DNA of 23,276 nucleotides from the NCBI GenBank assembly GCA_005893365.1, contig VBPB01000007.1, positions 1 through 23,276 of the forward strand, in the 5' to 3' direction. Positions within the stretch are counted from its first letter, which is position 1. Each line of letters begins with the position of its first letter. The notes under the pieces are model-generated. The model had not been told where the DNA came from and did not search any database. It worked only from the letters and a program-made list of their open reading frames with translations. Below are positions 22,165-23,276 of this stretch, piece after piece. A program made the position numbers and the translations under genes. Source of the DNA: Candidatus Eiseniibacteriota bacterium (GTDB taxonomy: Bacteria > Eisenbacteria > RBG-16-71-46).

Positions 22165-22338
22165 ATGACCCACGAGACGAAGGACCCCGCGTCCCCGGCC
22201 ACCGAGCGCGTGCGCATCTCATGCCCCGGCTGCGGCCGCAAGGATCATGTGAGCTGGCCGCGTGACCAGGCCGTCTACCACTGGAAGTGCTTCAATTGCG
22301 GCAAGGAGTTCGACCTCACCCGCGATGCTGGCCATTGA
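22165..22338 (+). CDS. small zinc-ribbon protein
   Basis: 57 residues with two CxxC pairs, C20-P-G-C23 and C42-F-N-C45, separated by 18 residues, a typical zinc-ribbon knuckle arrangement. Around them are RISCPGCGRKDHVSW and YHWKCFNCGKEFDLT. The short acidic N-terminus has no signal peptide, so it is cytoplasmic. Such ribbons bind nucleic acid or protein partners; no role can be assigned. I chose the ATG at 22165; an in-frame TTG 51 bases earlier overlaps the -10-like TAGACT. No Shine-Dalgarno sequence precedes it. A broken secreted-protein gene begins 22 bases after the stop. Confidence 0.75.
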   Translation: MTHETKDPASPATERVRISCPGCGRKDHVSWPRDQAVYHWKCFNCGKEFDLTRDAGH

Positions 22339-22360
22339 GCCATCCGCGACGGAGCCTCGC

Positions 22361-23052
22361 ATGAGACGCGTGTTCGGAGTCGCCTGCATCCTGCTGTTGG
22401 CCATCGCCCGCCCGGCGGGCGCCGAGACGGCCGCATCCGATCCCAAGGCGGTCGAGATCGCCGACCAGGTCATGAAGGCCCTGGGCGGGAAGCCGAAGTG
22501 GGACTCGCTGCACTACCTGCGCTGGTCGTTCGAGCTGGCGGTGGGCGACACGGTGCGCCCCGGACGGCGGCACGCCTGGGACAAGTTCACCGGCTGGCAG
22601 CGCGTGGACGGCACCAACCGCGCGGGACAACCGTTCACCTACATCGAGAACCTGAACGACTCGACCGGGATGGGCTGGGTGAACGCAGCTACTGGTTCCT
22701 GATGCCCTACAAGCTGCGCGACCCGGGCGTCACGCTGAAGTACGACGGCGAGGTGAAGGACAGCACCACGGCCGCGGTCTACGACCGGCTCGCCCTCTCG
22801 TTCGAGAACGTGGGCATGACGCCCGGCGACCGCTACTGGGTGTACGTGAACCGCGCCAATCACCGGGTCGAGAAGTGGGAGCACCTGCTGCAGGGGATGC
22901 CGCCGCCGCCGGTGCCGTGGACCTGGGAGGGCTGGGAGGAGCACGACGGGCTGTGGTTCCCGACGGCCCACAAGAACGGCAACCGGACCCTCTACACGCG
23001 GGCGGTCGAGACGGCGGCCGAGGCCAAGCCGAAGGAGTTCACGGCGCCGTAG
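22361..23052 (+). pseudogene. secreted protein gene disrupted by a frameshift
   Basis: The ATG at 22361 (GGAG 6 bases upstream) starts a clear Sec signal peptide (MRRVFGVACILLLAIARPAG, cleavage near AGA-ET) and a mature part containing DKFTGWQRVDGTNRAG. This frame reaches TGA at 22700-22702. The +2 frame then carries on convincingly as SYWFLMPYKLRDPGVTL, KVEKWEHLL-like text and DGLWFPTAHKNG up to TAG at 23050-23052. The switch lies near 22675-22695, and the text around it (GWVN then SYWF) looks shorter than I would expect, so a deletion as well as a shift is likely. Intact relatives appear to be periplasmic proteins of unknown function of about 250 residues (recollection, not checked). A sequencing or assembly error is also possible. 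Confidence 0.7.
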
Positions 23053-23276
23053 GACTTACCAGGACGCGCCCGCCTGCCTCGACGATGTCGTCGCCGGATG
23101 TCGTGCACGCGCGGGGGTACCGGCAGGACCTGTTCCACGACAACACCCGGGATGATGAAGTGCTGGGTCCGCTGTACGATCACGGTGCTCTTCCAGGATT
23201 CCTGGCACGACCCATACTCATCGTGCGCCCGACGCCTCTCCGCAACCCAAGCTAGCCCTTGCACCCATGGAGCAGG
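23053..23276. other. terminal region without a recognised gene
   Basis: Short frames are open on both strands but none shows a ribosome-binding site with a recognisable product. Base composition falls (35 of 60 bases are G or C over 23161-23220, clearly lower than the coding regions). It may be the edge of a different block or a decayed gene; I see nothing that I can name. Confidence 0.4.

Noticed and set aside
22992..23264. Minus-strand frame of 90 residues at the window end
   Set aside because: It overlaps the end of the broken secreted-protein gene and shows no recognisable motif or ribosome-binding site; it cannot be called a transposase or any other gene from what is visible.

Overview
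The window is very GC-rich (G or C at most third codon positions) and bacterial, with Gram-negative-type envelope genes: a lipoprotein periplasmic adaptor, HlyD-like proteins, FecR and an ECF sigma factor. No taxonomic marker gene is present. The combination of GAF/HEAT/HD-GYP signalling proteins, ECF-FecR pairs and TPR glycosyltransferase-like membrane proteins fits an uncultured soil or sediment lineage, for example Candidatus Eisenbacteria, Gemmatimonadota or a deltaproteobacterial group. That assignment is a guess from gene style.

Layout. Positions 1-1005 hold the end of an NfeD-like gene and an SPFH (stomatin/prohibitin) gene. Positions 1169-4500 hold two translationally coupled genes, a HEAT-repeat protein and an HD-GYP protein, which share a homologous N-terminal domain. 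Positions 4501-4927 are a repeat- and hairpin-rich gap between convergent genes. Positions 4928-6441 (minus) are an ECF sigma factor with a FecR-like membrane partner. Positions 6601-8196 (minus) are a membrane GAF histidine kinase. Positions 8371-11426 (plus) are a GT-C-like membrane protein with a helical tail and an esterase-like protein. Positions 11608-13440 (plus) are a GAF-AAA+ sigma-54-type activator.

Positions 13591-14455 (minus) hold two very short lysine/arginine-rich peptide genes with nearly identical N-terminal parts and different C-terminal ends, plus a decayed third copy between them. Positions 14703-19805 (minus) are a tight three-gene operon: a lipoprotein membrane-fusion protein, a PqqD-like/M50 metalloprotease/HlyD fusion, and a GAF-GAF-TM-HlyD fusion with a strongly acidic insert. 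This looks like an export or envelope-processing machine with a built-in cytoplasmic sensor. It is the most unusual system in the window, and the adjacent small peptides are possible (unproven) clients. Upstream of it lie a good sigma-70-type promoter and, further upstream, an intrinsic terminator that may end a small RNA.

Positions 20366-22107 (plus) are an MFS transporter coupled to a degenerate receiver-domain protein. Positions 22165-22338 encode a small zinc-ribbon protein. Positions 22361-23052 are a secreted-protein gene broken by a frameshift. I recognise nothing in the last 220 bases.

Nearly all functional statements come from motifs read by eye. No database search was run.
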